Positions 44,682-54,001 of a DNA stretch of 64,000 nucleotides are shown one piece after another (position 1 is the stretch's first letter; each line of letters opens with the position of its first letter). The stretch covers positions 1,302,001 through 1,366,000 of the forward strand of contig NZ_LR760298.1 in assembly GCF_902806445.1 (NCBI RefSeq), given 5' to 3'. Both the position numbers and the translations under genes were made by a program. The stretch is from Listeria sp. PSOL-1. Its GTDB lineage: Bacteria > Bacillota > Bacilli > Lactobacillales > Listeriaceae. A model generated the notes under the pieces. It was not told the DNA's origin. It saw nothing but the letters and a program-made list of their open reading frames with translations, and made no database searches.

Positions 44682-45104
44682 ATGGAAGATTGTATTTTTT
44701 GTAAAATAATGAACGGGGAAATTCCTTCTGCTAAAGTTTATGAAGATGAAGAAGTTTACGCTTTTCTCGATTTAGGCCAAGTAACGAAAGGACATACACT
44801 TATCGTCCCCAAAAAACATGCCCGCAATGTTTTTGATTTAGACGCAGATGCTGCTGCAAGTCTTTTCTATCGTGTTCCTAAAATCGCAAATGCTTTAAAA
44901 GCAGCTTTTCCACTAGAAGGCCTCAATGTTCTTAACAATAATGAAGAAATAGCTAGTCAAAGTGTCTTTCACTTTCATGTGCATTTAATTCCGCGCTACA
45001 ATAAACAAGATGGCTTTGGACTAAAATGGCAAGACCATTCAAGTTCTTATACACCAGAGAGCTTCAACAAAATCGCAGCGGATATTCGCGACCACTTAAA
45101 ATAA
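44682..45104 (+). CDS. hit: HIT-family protein Hit
   Basis: Histidine-triad nucleotide-binding protein, 140 residues from MEDCIFCKIMNGEIPSAKVYEDEEVYAFLD; AAAGGTGG lies upstream. The catalytic triad is HFHVHLIPR near the C-terminus. The N-terminal CIFCKI pair is the typical zinc-type element of Firmicute Hit. Family members hydrolyse AMP-lysine or other nucleoside phosphoramidates. A GTG 12 bases earlier overlaps the ribosome site. Divergent from ecsA, as in B. subtilis. Confidence 0.93.
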   Translation: MEDCIFCKIMNGEIPSAKVYEDEEVYAFLDLGQVTKGHTLIVPKKHARNVFDLDADAAASLFYRVPKIANALKAAFPLEGLNVLNNNEEIASQSVFHFHVHLIPRYNKQDGFGLKWQDHSSSYTPESFNKIAADIRDHLK

Positions 45105-45161
45105 AACGAGCCACTTTACTTTAAGTAGCATCGACTTATCAATTGGAGAGGTGAACAAAAA

Positions 45162-45524
45162 ATGAACAAAAAATCTTTTATGCTAGGAATTCTAGCTGGC
45201 GCAGCAACTGGTGCTATCGCTTCTATCTTTTTAACACCAAAATCTGGTCGTGAACTCAGACATGACATTGCACAAAAATCCGGTGAAGCAAGTGTCATTT
45301 TAAAAGAACTTGCTTATAACACCAATGAACTGCTGCAATCGATTCAAGTTTTAGGAACAGAGGGCACGACTTTACTAAAAGATGTCTCAAGTGACATTAT
45401 GGAATCTGTTTCAAAATGGAACGAAGACATGGAACCAGAAAAAAAACGTTTAAAAGATGAAATTAAAGATATGCAAAAAACAATTGCTGATCTTGAAAAA
45501 ACATTAAAAAAAGATGCAAAATAA
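45162..45524 (+). CDS. yhaH: YtxH-domain protein YhaH
   Basis: 120 residues. An N-terminal hydrophobic glycine-rich segment (FMLGILAGAATGAIASIFLTPKSGRELR) is the YtxH motif and probably a membrane anchor. The rest is charged and helical (coiled coil near 75-118, KWNEDMEPEKKRLKDEIKDMQKTIADLEKTL). YtxH proteins are general-stress associated in Bacillus. It lies between hit and prsA, as in B. subtilis. Function unknown. Confidence 0.88.
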   Translation: MNKKSFMLGILAGAATGAIASIFLTPKSGRELRHDIAQKSGEASVILKELAYNTNELLQSIQVLGTEGTTLLKDVSSDIMESVSKWNEDMEPEKKRLKDEIKDMQKTIADLEKTLKKDAK

Positions 45525-46043
45525 GCAAATCTAGCGGATATAAATCAATTTACTCCATATTTTTCAGGAAAATATGGCATAAGTGTGTGCTGTTCAATCA
45601 AGGGAAGGCATCTCAGTTTGGAAAGTTGTTTGCTTCAAAGACCGTGAGAAAGCCTGTCAAAGCCCACAAAGCGAAAAGATTGTCACATTTTAATCATTTC
45701 TTCAAAATTTTTTTATCAATATATATATAAATGTTTCTCCGCTTGATTGCTCGCTCTGGCCTTACAATACGTATTTTTTTATATTTGAATCTATAAGTTT
45801 TCTCTAATATAAACGTTAGCTCATTGCCACTTTATAATTCTGTGCTACACTTGGCAATGAGCTATTTAAATGAAAATCTGGAAAGCGTTTAAACACAGTT
45901 TTTCAATTTTAATTTCTGATGAGAGAGAAATGATGAAAATGAGAATACAATTAAATTTTTCATATTTTTCCTTTTCAAAGTTGTTTTATGATATCATAGT
46001 TAATGAAATTATCCCTAACTAATTAAGGAGAGTGTTTAATTAA
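45525..46043. other. 519-base noncoding stretch between yhaH and prsA
   Basis: No convincing gene. It contains a 9-bp perfect hairpin CCATATTTT/AAAATATGG (45555-45577) soon after yhaH and a 13-bp perfect inverted repeat TAGCTCATTGCCA/TGGCAATGAGCTA (45817-45864). The prsA promoter region includes TATGAT at 45987-45992. Composition is A/T-rich towards prsA. It may hold a long prsA leader or a small RNA. I found no PrfA-type palindrome. Confidence 0.6.
45817..45864. repeat. 13-bp perfect inverted repeat upstream of prsA
   Basis: Arms 45817-45829 and 45852-45864 with a 22-base loop. It is followed on the plus strand by ATTTAAATG, only a weak T run. It is about 290 bases from the yhaH stop and 180 from the prsA ATG, so it could end a yhaH read-through RNA, end a small RNA, or shape the prsA leader. 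Confidence 0.6.
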
Positions 46044-46904
46044 ATGAAAAAGAAACTGGTTTTAGGACTTGTCATGCTGATGTCAGTATTTGGGCTAGCA
46101 GCATGCGGAGGTGGCGGTGACGTCGTAAAAACGAACTCAGGAAATGTTACTAAAGATGAGCTTTATGATGCAATGAAAACAAAAGGTGGAGCAGAAGTTT
46201 TACAACAACTTACTTTTGATAAAGTTCTTTCAAAAAAATATAAAGTAAGTGACAAAGAAGTAGATGCTGAATTTAATAAATACAAAAAACAATATGGCGA
46301 TCAATTGCCATCTGTACTTGCTCAATCTAAGTTAACCGAAAAATCTTTCAAACAAACGTTAAAATACAATCTGCTTATCGACAAAGCAACAAAAGCTTCA
46401 ATCAAAACAGATGACAAAACATTAAAAGAGTACTACAAAACTTGGAAACCAGACATCACTGTTAGACATATTCTAGTTGCTGATGAAGCAAAAGCGAAAG
46501 AAGTAGAGAAAAAAGTTAAAGATGGCGATGATTTTGCTAAATTAGCGAAAGAATATTCAACTGACACAGCTTCTAAAGAACAAGGCGGCTTATTAGAACC
46601 ATTTGGCCCTGGCAAAATGGATCCAGCGTTTGAAAAAGCAGCTTATGCCCTTAAGAAAAAAGGCGATGTTAGTGAACCAGTAAAATCTCAATTTGGCTAT
46701 CATATTATTAAACTAGAAAAACCAGCTGAAAAACAATCATTTGAAAAAGATAAAGATGCTGTTAAAAAAGCTTATATCCAAAGCCAATTAACACAAGAAA
46801 ACAAAGAAAAAGCCTTGAAAAAAGCAGTGAAAGATGCAGACATTAAGGTAGAAGATAAAGACTTAAAAGATACATTCAAAGATTACACTTCTTCTAAAAA
46901 ATAA
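46044..46904 (+). CDS. prsA: Foldase lipoprotein PrsA
   Basis: Extracytoplasmic peptidyl-prolyl cis-trans isomerase lipoprotein that folds secreted proteins. 286 residues. The signal peptide ends in the lipobox LAAC, with C21 as lipidation site (MSVFGLAACGGG). The parvulin domain is at about 130-225 (TVRHILVADEAKAKEVEKKVKDGDDFAKLAKEYS, then GGLLEPFGPGKMDPAFEKAAYALKKKGDVSEPVKSQFGYHIIKLE). Flanking NC domains are helical and very lysine-rich. AAGGAGAG upstream. L. monocytogenes has two PrsA proteins; which one this matches best is not decided here. Confidence 0.95.
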   Translation: MKKKLVLGLVMLMSVFGLAACGGGGDVVKTNSGNVTKDELYDAMKTKGGAEVLQQLTFDKVLSKKYKVSDKEVDAEFNKYKKQYGDQLPSVLAQSKLTEKSFKQTLKYNLLIDKATKASIKTDDKTLKEYYKTWKPDITVRHILVADEAKAKEVEKKVKDGDDFAKLAKEYSTDTASKEQGGLLEPFGPGKMDPAFEKAAYALKKKGDVSEPVKSQFGYHIIKLEKPAEKQSFEKDKDAVKKAYIQSQLTQENKEKALKKAVKDADIKVEDKDLKDTFKDYTSSKK

Positions 46905-46908
46905 AAAT

Positions 46909-46948
46909 AAACACCCTTTAGCAATAAGTCTTTTGCTAAAGGGTGTTT
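46909..46948. terminator. Bidirectional terminator between prsA and yhaM
   Basis: Perfect 16-bp arms AAACACCCTTTAGCAA (46909-46924) and its complement (46933-46948), eight-base loop, A/T-rich flanks on both sides. It serves both convergent genes. Confidence 0.92.
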
Positions 46949-46966
46949 ATTTATTTTCAAGCGAAC

Positions 46967-47908
46967 TTAATCAAATGACGGACGGTAAAAAGCTCGATTC
47001 TCTAAACCAAAAACTCGTTCAGAAAATTCACCTGGCTTTGTATGGCCCAATGCTTTATCCATCATATTCATCGTTGCATCCATTAAATCAATTTGATGCA
47101 AAATCTCAGCTTCTCTAACAAGTGGAGGCTTAGGACTTCCCCATTCTCCTTTACCGTGATGAGCTAGTAAGACATGTTTTAAGACAACCACTTCTTCGCT
47201 TGCAATATCAAGCTCTGTTGCCACTTTGCTTACTTCTTCTACAACAATTGAAATATGGCCAATTAAATTTCCTTCTAATGTATAGGTTGTTGAAACAGGC
47301 CCCGATAACTCAATTACCTTTCCTAGGTCATGTAGGATGACCCCTGCATAAAGTAAATCCCGATTAATGCTAGGGTATAAATCGCTAATCGCTTTGGCGA
47401 GTCTTAACATTGATAGCACATGAAAACTTAGACCAGATACAAATTCATGATGATGTCTCACCGCCGCTGGATAATCATAAAATTCAGCTTGATATTTTTT
47501 TAAAAGTGAACGCGTAATTCTTTGCAGATTAGCATTTTTCATTTCAAAAATATATTGTGTAATCTCGCTAGCCATCTCTTCTTTATTCACTGGAGCTGTT
47601 TCCATAAAATCAGCAGGCACTAAATGATCAGTGGCTGTAGCTTGTTTGATCTGTCTAATCTTAAGCTGTTTACGACCACGATAATTTTGAATATCTCCTA
47701 TAATATGGATAATTTTTTGCGGCGCATAATGTTCTTCATCAGTTTCTTTAACATCCCACAATTTTGCTTCAAGTTCACCAGATTTATCTTGTAATGTTAA
47801 ACTTAAAAAAGGCTTCCCATTACTTGCAATCCCTTTTGTGCTTGATTTAATAAGCAAAAATAAATCAACCCCTGCACCAACATCATAATCCAGTAACTTT
47901 TTCTCCAT
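46967..47908 (-). CDS. yhaM: 3'-5' exoribonuclease YhaM
   Basis: Exonuclease with an N-terminal OB fold (about 1-100, [26 protein letters not shown]) and a C-terminal HD hydrolase domain (about 145-300). HD metal ligands are visible in [35 protein letters not shown] and [17 protein letters not shown]. 313 residues, matching B. subtilis YhaM (CBF1-like). In RNA decay it trims short 3' ends. Downstream of yhaN and yhaO, the usual order. Confidence 0.94.
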   Translation of the reverse strand: MEKKLLDYDVGAGVDLFLLIKSSTKGIASNGKPFLSLTLQDKSGELEAKLWDVKETDEEHYAPQKIIHIIGDIQNYRGRKQLKIRQIKQATATDHLVPADFMETAPVNKEEMASEITQYIFEMKNANLQRITRSLLKKYQAEFYDYPAAVRHHHEFVSGLSFHVLSMLRLAKAISDLYPSINRDLLYAGVILHDLGKVIELSGPVSTTYTLEGNLIGHISIVVEEVSKVATELDIASEEVVVLKHVLLAHHGKGEWGSPKPPLVREAEILHQIDLMDATMNMMDKALGHTKPGEFSERVFGLENRAFYRPSFD

Positions 47909-47949
47909 TTTCTATCGCCTTCTTTCTATATTCAGCATTTAATCTACCT

Positions 47950-50676
47950 CTAGTATAGCATGAGAGTCTCTTCACGGGAAAAATATTTATTAGCTTCTTG
48001 ATGACACGTGAAAAATAGCACTTGGTTTTTGAGTTTTCTTGACTTAAGCAATTCCATGATCGCTTCAAAACGCTGTTCATCAAAATTCACAAAGCCGTCA
48101 TCAATAAGCAAAGGAAAAGGATACTTTTTAGCCAAAGTTTCAATCAAAGCAAAACGAATGGCTAAGTAAAGCTGTTCTTTTGTTGCTTGACTTAGCTCAT
48201 CTGGCTTAAAAATCACATGATCATGTCTTAATACTTCTAAGCTTCCCTTTTCAAAGCGAACGAATTGATATTGGCCTTTTGTGAGCTGCTTAAAATATTC
48301 GGTAGCAAATTGAAGCGCTCGTGGTAGCTTTTCATCTTGTAAATAGCCCATCGCCCGTTGAATTAAAGACTCAGCTATTTTTGTGACTACCCAATCCTCT
48401 ACTTGTTCATTTAATTCACTTTTCGCGGTGAAATAATCTTGAACGGTTTCACTAAACAAACCGCCTTCTTCAAGAATAGCTATTTGATGTTTCAATTCCA
48501 CTCGTTTCGTTCTCGTTCGGCTTAATTCTTGCTCTATTTCCTGAATACACGCTTCATGCTCAAGTTCTGCTTCTTTTAAAGCTTCTTGATTTTGAAAGCT
48601 CGCTAATCGCTCTCGGATTTCTTTTGGCAATTGAGCTTCTAGTAAATGACCTCTCTCTTTTGCTTGGAAAAATTCTTGCGCTTTAAAACCAATTTGTTGA
48701 AATTCACTTTCTGTTGCAGCACCGACCGATTGTAATAATTTCTCTTTTTTTGTTTCAATATCTGCTAAATCTTTTTCAAGTAAATCTAATTGATTTTTTG
48801 CTTGCTCTATTTGTTCTTTACTTGTTGCAAGTTGCTTTGTTTTTTCATGATGCGTCTGATACAGCGTTTGTAATTTTAACACAGCAGCTTCTGTTGACAG
48901 CTCTTTACTAACCAAATCATAGCAATGTCTCTCCCAAGTATCTAAAAAGATTTGGTTTTGCTTCAATCTTTCTTCATGAAGCTCTCTTGCACTGCATTCT
49001 TTTAAAAAAATTTGCCATGCTGCAATCACTTCTCGTAAGTTACCTGAATGTGTTTTCATTCCAAGGCTGCTAAGAAAAGTGAATTCCTCTTGCTTTAAAA
49101 TAGACAAGCCGCTAGAAGTTTCATTGAATTCAGTTTCTAACCTTGCACTCTCCTCCGCAATCACATCCATCTCGCTTAAAAGTTGCTGCCATGAATTCCG
49201 AAGTCTTTTCTGTTCGAAAAAAGCGAAAGCATCCGTATCATTAGGATGATTCATCCGTTTCAAATAGCTAAAACCAATGCAAAGAAGCGCAATACCATAA
49301 AAGAACACTTGCTTAAATAAAAAACCCAGTAAAATAAAAACTACAAAACAAAATACACCAATAAATAACGCATAGCGCTCTTTCCCTTTTGTTTCAAAGC
49401 GTTTTTTTGCATTTTTTAGCTCTTCTGTAGACCACATATCGCGTTCCAATTGATCAACCTGAGATTGCACTTTGTCTAAGCTCTTCTTTTTTTCTTGTTG
49501 CTGATAGGTTAATAACAGCTGCTTTTGCACAAGCTCTTGTTTCGCATGTTCGATATCTGCTGCTTTTTTATTGAAATTTGCTTGCCAATCTATCTTTTCT
49601 TCAGGCTCAGTAAAAGCAAATTCTTGCATCAATCTCGTTATCTCTTGCTCATTTATTAATCGGCCATCTTCATCTTCTTTATTTTGACGGACTTTTTCCT
49701 GATAAATCGGCCATTCAGCTAATAATTGAGCGACTTCTTTTTCATCGTTTTCAGTTAACACATTAGCCTCTGCTAAATTCCTTGACATGTTTAAACGCTC
49801 TTCCACTTGGCTTCTTTGATTCTTTTTTGTCATCTCAAAATGGTTTAACTGCTCTAACCGAAGAAGACCATCTGCCTGAAATTGGCTATCGTTTGCTTGA
49901 TTGATAATTTTGGATAGACCCTGCCATTCTTCATAAAGCGGCCATTTTTTTAATAGGATATCGATTTCATTCTTTGCTAATTGTTGTTCCTTTTGCCGAG
50001 TTAAAAGCGCTGTTTCTTTTTGCTCATACGCCACACTTTCACTTCGCAAACTTTCGTAAGCCATGTTTTGCTTTTTACTTGAAAAATATTTTTTTTGTGC
50101 ATTTTTTGTTTTCTCTAATTGTTGGTTAATAAGTGGGTTTCGCCCATTTGGTTTAAATAGCGTCTCGAGTTGTTTTTGTAGCTTATCTACAGTGGAAAAT
50201 AATCGGTTCGAACCTGCTCCCCCACTTGCTAATAAATACTTTTCAAACTCCTCTTGCTTCATTTGTTGAATATGCTGTAAACCATGGATATCAAAAGAAA
50301 AAATAGCTTCATAAGTGACTCGATCCATGCCAAAGGTAAACTCGCTTAGCTTCTCTTCGCCAAATGTCGTTCCATCTTCTAAAGTGATCGTCACATCCCC
50401 TGTCACTTTCCCGCGTAAACGCTCAATCACTATGTTACCGAGAGCTGTATCAGCTAATGTCAATCTCCCACCATATGGTCCTTTATTTTTAGGTTCCATC
50501 CGCAGTATTCGTTGCTGCTTTGTTGGAAAACCAAATAAGATACTGTGGACAAATGCCGTAATTGTTGACTTCCCTGCTTCATTCTCTCCATAAAACATTT
50601 GAAAATCAGCAATTTCCTCAAAAACTTGATTTTGCCATTTTCCATAACCGATAATTTCAATTTTAGTTATTTTCAA
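47950..50676 (-). CDS. yhaN: YhaN, SbcC/Rad50-like AAA ATPase
   Basis: Large coiled-coil ATPase, 908 residues. N-terminal Walker A GENEAGKST (residues 31-39) with the preceding IEIIGYGKWQNQVFE strand. Long coiled coils at about 170-420 and 510-760. A hydrophobic hairpin near 440-470 (YALFIGVFCFVVFILLGFLFKQVFFYGIALLCIGFSYL) may insert in membrane. The C-terminal ABC signature and Walker B are DELSQATKEQLYLAIRFALIE and PFPLLIDDGFVNFD. It pairs with the YhaO nuclease, translationally coupled by a four-base overlap, like SbcC with SbcD. The membrane hairpin replacing the zinc hook is a family trait of YhaN. Confidence 0.92.
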   Translation of the reverse strand: MKITKIEIIGYGKWQNQVFEEIADFQMFYGENEAGKSTITAFVHSILFGFPTKQQRILRMEPKNKGPYGGRLTLADTALGNIVIERLRGKVTGDVTITLEDGTTFGEEKLSEFTFGMDRVTYEAIFSFDIHGLQHIQQMKQEEFEKYLLASGGAGSNRLFSTVDKLQKQLETLFKPNGRNPLINQQLEKTKNAQKKYFSSKKQNMAYESLRSESVAYEQKETALLTRQKEQQLAKNEIDILLKKWPLYEEWQGLSKIINQANDSQFQADGLLRLEQLNHFEMTKKNQRSQVEERLNMSRNLAEANVLTENDEKEVAQLLAEWPIYQEKVRQNKEDEDGRLINEQEITRLMQEFAFTEPEEKIDWQANFNKKAADIEHAKQELVQKQLLLTYQQQEKKKSLDKVQSQVDQLERDMWSTEELKNAKKRFETKGKERYALFIGVFCFVVFILLGFLFKQVFFYGIALLCIGFSYLKRMNHPNDTDAFAFFEQKRLRNSWQQLLSEMDVIAEESARLETEFNETSSGLSILKQEEFTFLSSLGMKTHSGNLREVIAAWQIFLKECSARELHEERLKQNQIFLDTWERHCYDLVSKELSTEAAVLKLQTLYQTHHEKTKQLATSKEQIEQAKNQLDLLEKDLADIETKKEKLLQSVGAATESEFQQIGFKAQEFFQAKERGHLLEAQLPKEIRERLASFQNQEALKEAELEHEACIQEIEQELSRTRTKRVELKHQIAILEEGGLFSETVQDYFTAKSELNEQVEDWVVTKIAESLIQRAMGYLQDEKLPRALQFATEYFKQLTKGQYQFVRFEKGSLEVLRHDHVIFKPDELSQATKEQLYLAIRFALIETLAKKYPFPLLIDDGFVNFDEQRFEAIMELLKSRKLKNQVLFFTCHQEANKYFSREETLMLY

Positions 50677-51905
50677 TTGCGCTCATCCTCCACCTCGGCT
50701 AGTGAATCGCCAATTTTTTGGAGTGCAGCTAAAATGATCTCCTGCCGCTTTTCTTTCTTTATTTCAGGTAAATAACGGCTAATATTCGGATGAAAATAAA
50801 GTGATTCAATACGATTAAAAAAAGCACTTTCTTCTAAAAGATCGTCTTTTGCTTTTTCCCATTCTGCGCTTAACAAATCTTTTTGCCACCAATTTCCATC
50901 AACTGCTTTCGCTTTCATTCTGGTTGTTAACTTATTTACCCAGATAAAATGCCCATCTTCAAAAAGATAATTGTCATTTAGCATTTCTAGCCAATTCTCC
51001 TTAAGTAAGGGGGTCTCTTCTTGAAAAAGCAACTCAATGTGTAGCAAATAAGAACTCTTTTTTTCGCTAAAGTCCGCTAATTTACTTGTAAGTGCGAGAA
51101 ATACCGTAGATTTACTAACTGGCTGATCCAACTCTATCTGAACGTCTAGCCAAGTGATCGGTGCAACTGGTATAAATTGCAAATTCGTTTCTTGTTCAGA
51201 CAAATTGACCAGTGTGATTCCTTTTTCTTTGACTTCTTTAAAATGTCGCCCTTGAATATTACCTGGATAATAGATAACAGGAGAAGTTGATAACGCTTGC
51301 CGCTTATGAATATGCCCCAGCGCCCAATAATCAAAACCCTTTCGTTTCAATTCGCTTGTTACAAACGGAGCATAAACATCGCCTTTTACGTGAGCGGCTT
51401 CTGTTCCATGTAGTAAAGCAATATGAAAATCCGCCATTCCACTTTTCTCGTAATCATTAACACGTTTGTCTGTAATGTGCTTTTTATCATAGCTAAAGCC
51501 ATATAATTTCACATGTGGCCTCCCCTGTTTCTGCCAGTCAAACTGGCTGATTTCTGGACCAAAAACATGGACATTATCAGGAAGTACAAGTGCATCATGA
51601 TGATAACCTCGAAAATCATGATTTCCATAAATTAAAAAAACATCAATCTCAGCAACAAATAGCCGCTTCATCTCATTATAAAACTCGACTTCAGCTTTAA
51701 TACTCTGAATTTCTTTATCATAAACATCACCAGCAATAAGAACAAAATCGACTTGTTCAGAAATAGCTATGCTGATAGCTTTTTTTAGCGCAGTAAATGG
51801 CGCATTTTTTATTTCTGCGTAAAGTTCTTCCGGTAAATTGCTTAAACCAAGAAAAGGACTATCTAAATGTAGGTCTGCCATATGAATAAAACGGATTTCT
51901 TTCAT
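50673..51905 (-). CDS. yhaO: YhaO, SbcD/Mre11-like metallophosphoesterase
   Basis: DNA repair exonuclease-like phosphoesterase, 410 residues from MKEIRFIHMADLHLDSPF; AAAGGAG lies upstream, and an in-frame codon at 51923 overlaps it. The five metal motifs are visible: HMADLHLDS, LIAGDVYDKE, IYGNHDFRG, IALLHGTE and ALGHIHKRQ. The C-terminal 150 residues form a helical capping part. It should act with YhaN on DNA ends. Divergent from the secreted hydrolase cassette. Confidence 0.93.
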   Translation of the reverse strand: MKEIRFIHMADLHLDSPFLGLSNLPEELYAEIKNAPFTALKKAISIAISEQVDFVLIAGDVYDKEIQSIKAEVEFYNEMKRLFVAEIDVFLIYGNHDFRGYHHDALVLPDNVHVFGPEISQFDWQKQGRPHVKLYGFSYDKKHITDKRVNDYEKSGMADFHIALLHGTEAAHVKGDVYAPFVTSELKRKGFDYWALGHIHKRQALSTSPVIYYPGNIQGRHFKEVKEKGITLVNLSEQETNLQFIPVAPITWLDVQIELDQPVSKSTVFLALTSKLADFSEKKSSYLLHIELLFQEETPLLKENWLEMLNDNYLFEDGHFIWVNKLTTRMKAKAVDGNWWQKDLLSAEWEKAKDDLLEESAFFNRIESLYFHPNISRYLPEIKKEKRQEIILAALQKIGDSLAEVEDERN

Positions 51906-52055
51906 TCTAGATACTCCTTTCAAAAATAAGAATATACGTTCTTATTATACCCCTGAAATCCCTTGTTTGTAAACTATTTTAATAAAATAAAAATCAGCGC
52001 TAAAGCTAAAAAAAAACAATTGTATGCAACGATGTAAAATTCTTTACTTTTTATC

Positions 52056-52083
52056 CCTATATAGGTACTATTAAAAGTATAAT
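52056..52083 (+). promoter_or_regulatory. Candidate promoter with CCTATATAGG palindrome
   Basis: A consensus TATAAT lies at 52078-52083, 27 bases before the secreted hydrolase ATG. The perfect 10-base palindrome CCTATATAGG (52056-52065) sits where the -35 would be, and no ordinary -35 is visible. An activator or repressor site is a reasonable reading. Confidence 0.5.
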
Positions 52084-52109
52084 AAAATATAAAAAATGGA
52101 GGAAAGAAA

Positions 52110-52841
52110 ATGAATAAAAAAATAGGGACTTTTTCTATTGCTACACTTAGTATTTCGCTGTTGCTTTTGCCACAAAATGTAAGCGCTAACAACTATATTG
52201 CTGGTGAAAAATTAGCTTCTTTAGAGAAAAATCTATCCTTAAAAGAAGCAAAAGCGATTGTGGAGGATTTTGCAAACTCAGAAAAAATTAGCAATGAGAA
52301 CGCTGAACAACGACTTACAAGCGAATTATCTTCTAAACTAAAACAAGAAGAAAATGAAGAGCCTTCAATGAAGCCTGAAGGTGGAAGTTCTGGGCAATAT
52401 ACACTTTCTAAAGCTAAATCAATTGGAGATATCTATTACACCTCTTCTCAAACAATGAATATTCCCCATGGACATGTAGGGATGTATTATAAAGAAGATC
52501 GAATCGTAGAAAGCACCCCAGAAACTGGTGTCCACACATTAGCTTATAACGGCCGTAAAGTAGAAGAAAACGCTCTAATGCAAGAAGTGATCGAATCTCA
52601 AGCCGTCCGTACAGCTGCAGCAAATTGGGCTTTATCAAGAGCAGGAAAAGATGGTTACTCATATAATTTTGTAACAAATAGAATGACCAGCCATTATGGC
52701 GAGAAAAATTGCTCTAAACTCGTGTGGAGTGCTTATAAAGTAGAGGGTGATATTGATATTGATAAAGACGAAGGAGCAGGTGTTTATCCTAGAGACATAA
52801 GAGATTCTATCTACACACAGACCTATAAAGTAATTAAATGA
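52110..52841 (+). CDS. Secreted NlpC/P60-type (YiiX/YycO-like) cysteine hydrolase
   Basis: 243 residues. Signal peptide 1-26 (SLLLLPQNVSA, cleavage likely after NVSA). Residues 30-100 are charged, partly helical and possibly a pro-region. The C-terminal half looks like a permuted papain fold of the YiiX/YycO group. The histidine strand comes first (IPHGHVGMYY), then an acidic position (IVESTPETGVH), and the nucleophile C later in EKNCSKLVWSAYK. Such enzymes act on peptidoglycan peptides or acyl groups. The substrate is not deducible. GGAGG upstream. The stop overlaps the next ATG by four bases. Confidence 0.75.
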   Translation: MNKKIGTFSIATLSISLLLLPQNVSANNYIAGEKLASLEKNLSLKEAKAIVEDFANSEKISNENAEQRLTSELSSKLKQEENEEPSMKPEGGSSGQYTLSKAKSIGDIYYTSSQTMNIPHGHVGMYYKEDRIVESTPETGVHTLAYNGRKVEENALMQEVIESQAVRTAAANWALSRAGKDGYSYNFVTNRMTSHYGEKNCSKLVWSAYKVEGDIDIDKDEGAGVYPRDIRDSIYTQTYKVIK

Positions 52842-53956
52842 TAATGACGAGAAAAAGAATAATCATACTGAGCATAGCCATTGTAGCTATGCTTAGTATC
52901 ACTTATTTTGCTACGTACTATTTTCAATCAAACACAAGTGAAAGTGCAAATCCACTAGATAAACAACAATTTGGCCTGTATTTTACCACCAATCTAGGTT
53001 ATAGCTCGGTCAGTAAAGGGGCAGTTCTAGTTTATCAAGGAAATAAGCTACTTTCTTCTAAACCTACTTTAGGCATGGATAATGGAACATTACTTTATTC
53101 TAAAGACAAACTTTACTTTTCCGATAAAGAGAATATGTATGCTTATCACACGAAAACTAAAAAGCTATCTGAAAAAAAACGTGCTCTAGAAACTTTAGAT
53201 ATAGCTACTTTTCAATTACAAACCCAGATCATTCATGTATATAATAGTGGGCAAAAAGAGGACGGCAAATATCATACTACTTTGTACACTAAAAATGAGC
53301 AACTTACGATTCCAGGTACAATTTTAAATGCAGGCAGCGACGATAAAAATCTGTATTTACTATCTGATCGAAACGAAAATAATGAATTTAAAATGTATAT
53401 TATAACTTACCAAAATAATAAGTTCGTTGTAAAAAATACTTTCCCATTTAAAGGCAGTGATAAAGGCCAATCAACCATTATTGGAAATATCTTAGTCCAA
53501 CAAAATCGGCTGTATTTTGTTGAAGATGATGGAAAAAATGCCTGTCATTTTGTGGAAGTTCGTTTAGATACACATCGAACTAAGAAAAAACAGCTTTTTG
53601 CATATAAAAATAGCGAGGAGGTTTCCAAAAAAACGCCTTACACCGGGAGTAATTCCACTTTTATTTATCAAGAAAACTTTTATTTTCTTGATAAGACAGG
53701 ACAGTTATTTCTTATTAATCTAAATGATAAAAAAATGACGCTAACAAAACAATCCCTATTTAAGACTGAAGCTAGTAGGTTTATTGACGTTGTTGACCAA
53801 TCCATTTACATATTAACTGAGTTAAAGACCTTTGATAAATTAGAAGTATTCAAGGTGAATAACAAGGGCTTATTACAATCAGAGGCTGTGAAAATAATCC
53901 GTCTTCCTCAGAAAGTTTCCGAAATGTACCTTTCTCATTTTAAAATAAGAAAGTAA
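52838..53956 (+). CDS. Membrane-anchored extracytoplasmic protein, beta-rich, unknown
   Basis: 372 residues. One N-terminal hydrophobic span (about 6-26, IIILSIAIVAMLSITYFATYYF) without a lipobox, so probably a signal anchor. The outer part is beta-strand-rich, with recurring aromatic strands such as GNKLLSSKPTLG, KLYFSDKENMYAYHTKTKKLSE, KNLYLLSDRNENNEFKMY, RLYFVEDDG and NFYFLDKTGQLFLINL. This suggests a beta-propeller like the DUF5050/PQQ-type folds. I do not recognise a named family. Translationally coupled to the secreted hydrolase, so it may bind, localise or inhibit it. Confidence 0.65.
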   Translation: MIMTRKRIIILSIAIVAMLSITYFATYYFQSNTSESANPLDKQQFGLYFTTNLGYSSVSKGAVLVYQGNKLLSSKPTLGMDNGTLLYSKDKLYFSDKENMYAYHTKTKKLSEKKRALETLDIATFQLQTQIIHVYNSGQKEDGKYHTTLYTKNEQLTIPGTILNAGSDDKNLYLLSDRNENNEFKMYIITYQNNKFVVKNTFPFKGSDKGQSTIIGNILVQQNRLYFVEDDGKNACHFVEVRLDTHRTKKKQLFAYKNSEEVSKKTPYTGSNSTFIYQENFYFLDKTGQLFLINLNDKKMTLTKQSLFKTEASRFIDVVDQSIYILTELKTFDKLEVFKVNNKGLLQSEAVKIIRLPQKVSEMYLSHFKIRK

Positions 53957-54001
53957 TACTGTGTTTAATTAAGATACCATTGTTCAAAGGGAGATGATAA
54001 T

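Noticed and set aside
45900-46043. PrfA box upstream of prsA
   Set aside because: No TTAACA-NN-TGTTAA-type palindrome is present; the TTAATT sequences nearby are not symmetrical in the required way.
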